This document shows positions 26,870 to 29,449 of a DNA stretch of 29,449 nucleotides, piece by piece. The notes under the pieces are model-generated. The model was not told the DNA's origin and made no database searches. It saw only the letters and a program-made list of their open reading frames with translations. The number at the start of each line of letters is the position of its first letter. The first letter of the stretch is position 1. Source of the stretch: Conoideocrella luteorostrata. Taxonomy: Eukaryota > Ascomycota > Sordariomycetes > Hypocreales > Clavicipitaceae. The position numbers and the translations under genes were made by a program. The stretch spans positions 1 to 29,449 of the forward strand of contig JASWJB010000435.1 in the NCBI GenBank assembly GCA_032433595.1. Direction: 5' to 3'.

Positions 26870-26945
26870 CTTTTCCCACTATCGTACGATTCTAGCTAAA
26901 ACGAGGCATCAGTCATTTCCGAAGGTGCTACTCTAATCTGAACAA
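26850..26945 (-). promoter_or_regulatory. 5' region shared with 16312-16416
   Basis: About 96 bp covering the upstream sequence and the first codons of the 26.1-kb gene. It aligns with the block upstream of the toxin gene, which contains an extra ~10 bp (ggaacgcgtt) near the middle. The most conserved words are atcgtacgat, acgaggcatc and ccgaaggtgc. Confidence 0.55.
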
Positions 26946-26979
26946 AACTACACAGCAACACCAAGGAATTCAATATCAC

Positions 26980-26998
26980 GGCCTGCCGCAGGCAGGCC
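26980..26998. repeat. Perfect inverted repeat (8 bp arms, 3 bp loop)
   Basis: ggcctgcc-gca-ggcaggcc. It sits between the 26.1-kb gene's upstream block and retroelement-like DNA. It could be a recombination scar or a hairpin; no T run follows. Confidence 0.6.
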
Positions 26999-27295
26999 AA
27001 TTGCTTCAATTATCATATCGTCCGCCGCTTCCGTCCACGGCACAGGGCATAAGGCGTATGCGAGCAAGCGTACGGCGCAGCCTCACACGGGCAGAAATCG
27101 AAGGGCAGGATCCCATGACGCAACGTGGGCGTAGGTAGGGGCCGCGGCAGATCTCGCAGCCACTCAAGAGCAGGCGTGAATACTAGGGCAATTGAATCAT
27201 TAGTTAGACAGGCAGGGGAGAACACAGCTTTATCGCTGTCTGTGGCCACTGACGAGGCCACTGACGAGGCCACTGACGAGACTTGCCGCGAGATT
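26999..27295 (+). pseudogene. Short decayed coding-like segment with 12-bp tandem repeats
   Basis: Two overlapping plus-strand frames look coding. One gives RRSLTRAEIEGQDPMTQRGR; the next gives GRGRGRSRSHSRAGVNTRAI, then ESLVRQAGENTALSLS, before three ATDE units from the 12-mer ggccactgacga (27244-27279). A frameshift near 27130 separates them. The Arg/Gly/Ser-rich composition could be a retroelement gag tail lying just before the LTR at 27296. Unassigned. Confidence 0.3.
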
Positions 27296-27532
27296 TGTTG
27301 GAATTGATAAGAGAGGTTTAAATTTGTTTGCATTGATGGCAGGCGCTGTGTTACAATGATGATAGAGGAAGAATTTCTCGTCTGACGGCTCTGTCCAAAT
27401 CCCCCTAAAAATATCCTACAATCTGAGACGCCCTAGTCCCAGATTCCTGCCTCAGGCCCAGAGGCCACGTAACCTTTCTCTCACGTCACCACATCCGCTC
27501 CACCCACACACACACACGCGTGTAATCCATCA
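27296..27532 (+). mobile_element. LTR, TGTTGGAATT...AATCCATCA family, copy 1
   Basis: 237 bp, colinear with 28696-28934 and 15576-15778 (ttaaatttgtttgcattgat, ctgtccaaatccccct, ccacgtaacctttctctcac, a CA microsatellite, gcgtgtaatcc). Flanking pentamers agatt and agctt differ by one base, so a decayed TSD is possible. Confidence 0.65.
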
Positions 27533-28695
27533 AGCTTATGGTCGCAACGCCTAGATAGATAGCCCGGAATAAGTAGTCGGACGGGTCAATGTGAACACAT
27601 TCAATGAAAGCACCGGAAATCGCGTTTTTGAGCGAATTGGCCCTTGCCCGGGCTCGCGCTGCTGAAAATTTCGTCAAATGCCGTAGCATCCAGACGCGTT
27701 TGGTGAGAAGGGTAGGATTCCAGGAATATGCGTGTTTTACGCGGTAGGATGGGGCAGCTCATACTCTAGGCCAAAACAGGCTAGATGTGGATTACAGCGT
27801 TTTCTAGCGTATTTTCTTACAGCTCCCATTAGGGACACTCGAGCAGAATGGCTAGGGAGAAAAGACTGCAGATAGGATCCAATACTTTTATTGGCAGAGT
27901 CCTGAGTCTGGACGGGTGTTTTGGACGATGGAAGGGCCGAGGACAGCATCAAGATTAGATAAACGCATGTAACCTGCCATTGCCCTTGTCACTGTATTCG
28001 CTCCGTATTTATGGTAATGCAACGCCTCGGCTATCCTACGTACGCTAGTGTTTCGCACACGTCGACTTAGCTCCTCCGGTCTCGGCCCGATACTTTTCTC
28101 CCTTCCTTATCTTATGGGGAAAGACTAACATCTGCGGCCCGCCAATGGAATAGGTAAATTAGTGTTTTGTCTCGTAACGGTCGGCCATATAAGCTTACAG
28201 GTGCGCTATCATCTCGATTGAACCATCTGGCATATGTTCTGCCACTAGTGCAAAGTAATTGGAATAAGACTCTTGGGCGAGCAAGGTATGAAAACGGTCA
28301 CGCCCTTTTGTGGCTATGTCACTAGCGAAGAGGAGGACTGCTGCTGCGGAATTTAACAATATTCATAGGATATGCTGCAAAAAATGCAGTCAGGGTTGAT
28401 TTGTCCTCAGATATGGCATTTAGGCAGTATAAGGACGAATTTTAGTAACTGGATCCACAAGTCTATAGTCTACGTTGCTCATTTTCTAGTGCGCGCTCTT
28501 GGTGAGACTGTCACGGGAAAGTATGAGCCTATTTGAGACGTAGTATCCACATGAAATGTGAACGCCATATAGCCTCAAACACACATATCGCCACAGCGGC
28601 CCACAGTTTGAGCACGATCTGTGGATCACCCAGGGTTACCTATAGATCTGTGGAATGAAATTATTACCCTTCGATCCTCGGGAATCCCAGAATTC
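27533..28695. other. Unassigned DNA between two LTR copies
   Basis: 1163 bp with only short frames. It could be the internal part of a non-autonomous LTR element bounded by 27296-27532 and 28696-28934, since both LTRs point the same way. But no convincing primer-binding site or polypurine tract was found at its ends, so two independent insertions are equally possible. Confidence 0.4.
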
Positions 28696-28934
28696 TGTTG
28701 GAATTCACAGGAGAGGTTCAAATTTGTTTGCATTGTTGGGACCAGCTGTGTTACTTGGATGATGGATGCCGAATCCCCCGTCTGACGGCCTCGTCCAAAT
28801 CCCCCTATAAATACCCCTATAATCTGAGACACTTCCGTCCTGAATTCCTGCCTTAGGCCCAGAGGCCACGTAACCTTTCTGGCTCAGCCCGTGTATCCAC
28901 GCATCCGGTCCACACACACCCGTGTAATCCAACA
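28696..28934 (-). mobile_element. LTR, TGTTGGAATT...AATCCAACA family, copy 2
   Basis: 239 bp with ends TGTTGGAATT and GTAATCCAACA. On the minus strand it is preceded by ctaagggggtg, a purine run placed like the tract next to the TRIM 3' LTR. That would make this a minus-strand 3' LTR whose internal region lies to the right. No TSD is visible on the two flanks (aattc, caccc), as expected if an internal region follows. Confidence 0.6.
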
Positions 28935-29449
28935 CACCCCCTTAGATAGGCCACATCGTGGGTTATCTACAGCATCAAATCCCAGTATTCCTTGTTGTTT
29001 TCCTGGTATCAGGATCAATTTCAGGTTCAAATTCAGGAATTCCTTGCTGCTGTCTTCAGCATCGTATTCAGGAATTCCGTAGATTCCTGGTATCAGGATC
29101 AAATTCTGGTATTTTCATCAGGTATTTTCATCAGCTTGCGTAGGGCCTCTGGGTCGTCGTCAATCTTGGTCTCCGGGTCGCTAACCTCGAGAGCCTCATG
29201 AATCATTTTCCCTAGGAAGGTTGCCTATTTTGATCATCTAGATAGCTAGTCATAGAGTCTCAAGGTCTCTTATCCTAGTTGAGTTGCCTTGTACGGCTGC
29301 CACTAGCATCTTGCTGGAATTCAGTCTTTTCAGAAGAACCTTATCTCGGGCATCCTCAAGCTGCTGCTCTAGGGATATCCGATATCTGATATCTTCCATG
29401 TGTAATTGATCAATAAATGCGGCATGTTTAACCTTCGGGAGTGACTTCG
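28935..29449 (-). mobile_element. Possible internal region of an LTR element running off the window
   Basis: The minus strand opens with VKHAAFIDQLHMEDIRYRIS, then LEQQLEDARDKVLLKRLNSS and a stop near 29252; a second frame begins MIHEALEVSDPETKID. A repeated ttcctggtatcaggatcaa (29007 and 29085) and caggaattcc units occur. No reverse transcriptase or integrase motif was seen, so it is decayed or non-autonomous. The window ends inside it. Confidence 0.3.

Noticed and set aside
27737..27952. 71-aa minus-strand frame between LTRs
   Set aside because: No ATG at the frame start other than a second codon, no family resemblance, and a surrounding region with broken frames.
28640..28695. tRNA 3'-end-like string (ttcgatcctcgggaatccca) as primer site for the LTR at 28696
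   Set aside because: The distance between the T-loop-like part and the LTR does not fit a full acceptor stem plus CCA, so the match may be chance.

Overview
The window looks like a repeat-rich, probably subtelomeric or accessory, stretch of a filamentous ascomycete genome. Genes carry short 50-70 nt introns with fungal donor, branch and acceptor signals. A broken 18S rRNA fragment at 10.4-10.7 kb runs into the first bases of a Hypocreales-type ITS1. The protein families (secreted heat-labile-enterotoxin-like ADP-ribosyltransferase, PNP/NACHT/ankyrin NLR, 'Up-regulated in Daf-2' type protein) fit an insect-associated hypocrealean fungus. Genus and species are not determined; the lineage is inference.

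Layout. 1-3.4 kb: composite microsatellite/minisatellite repeat blocks, LTR fragments, a ~76-bp satellite, and the tail of an NLR gene cut by a solo LTR. 3.5-5.4 kb: a decayed fragment of a reducing polyketide synthase and unassigned DNA. 5.4-8.5 kb: an LTR, then a fungal kinase gene whose C-lobe has been replaced or interrupted by a ~1.35 kb insert carrying an intact PD-(D/E)XK-like gene, then a solo LTR with a perfect 5-bp target-site duplication. 8.5-13 kb: more composite repeat. Within it lies a patchwork of gene scraps: a conserved-fungal-gene remnant hit by a 373-bp TRIM-like retroelement with perfect TSD, a deleted 18S/ITS1 piece, and a Nuf2-like coiled-coil scrap. 13-16.3 kb: satellite array interrupted by a 380-bp TGTCACA...TGTGACA element with perfect TSD, then nested LTR pieces.

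16.7-19.5 kb: an apparently intact three-exon enterotoxin-like gene (about 905 aa predicted). 19.55-20.67 kb: satellite and a solo LTR. 20.7-24.3 kb (minus strand): a full three-exon NLR (about 1157 aa: PNP_UDP-type N-domain, NACHT, eight ankyrin repeats) that converges on the toxin gene; its stop codon and last residues come from the LTR and satellite. 26.1-26.9 kb (minus strand): a Daf-2-domain-like membrane-segment protein. A 100-bp copy of its 5' end lies, divergently oriented, upstream of the toxin gene. 27.3-29.4 kb: two copies of another LTR family and unassigned DNA.

The genes do not form an operon or an obvious pathway. The common theme is secreted effectors and self/non-self recognition genes sitting in, and being remodelled by, retroelement-derived repeats. 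No tools were run. Family calls rest on motif recognition and splice models on visible splice signals and frame.
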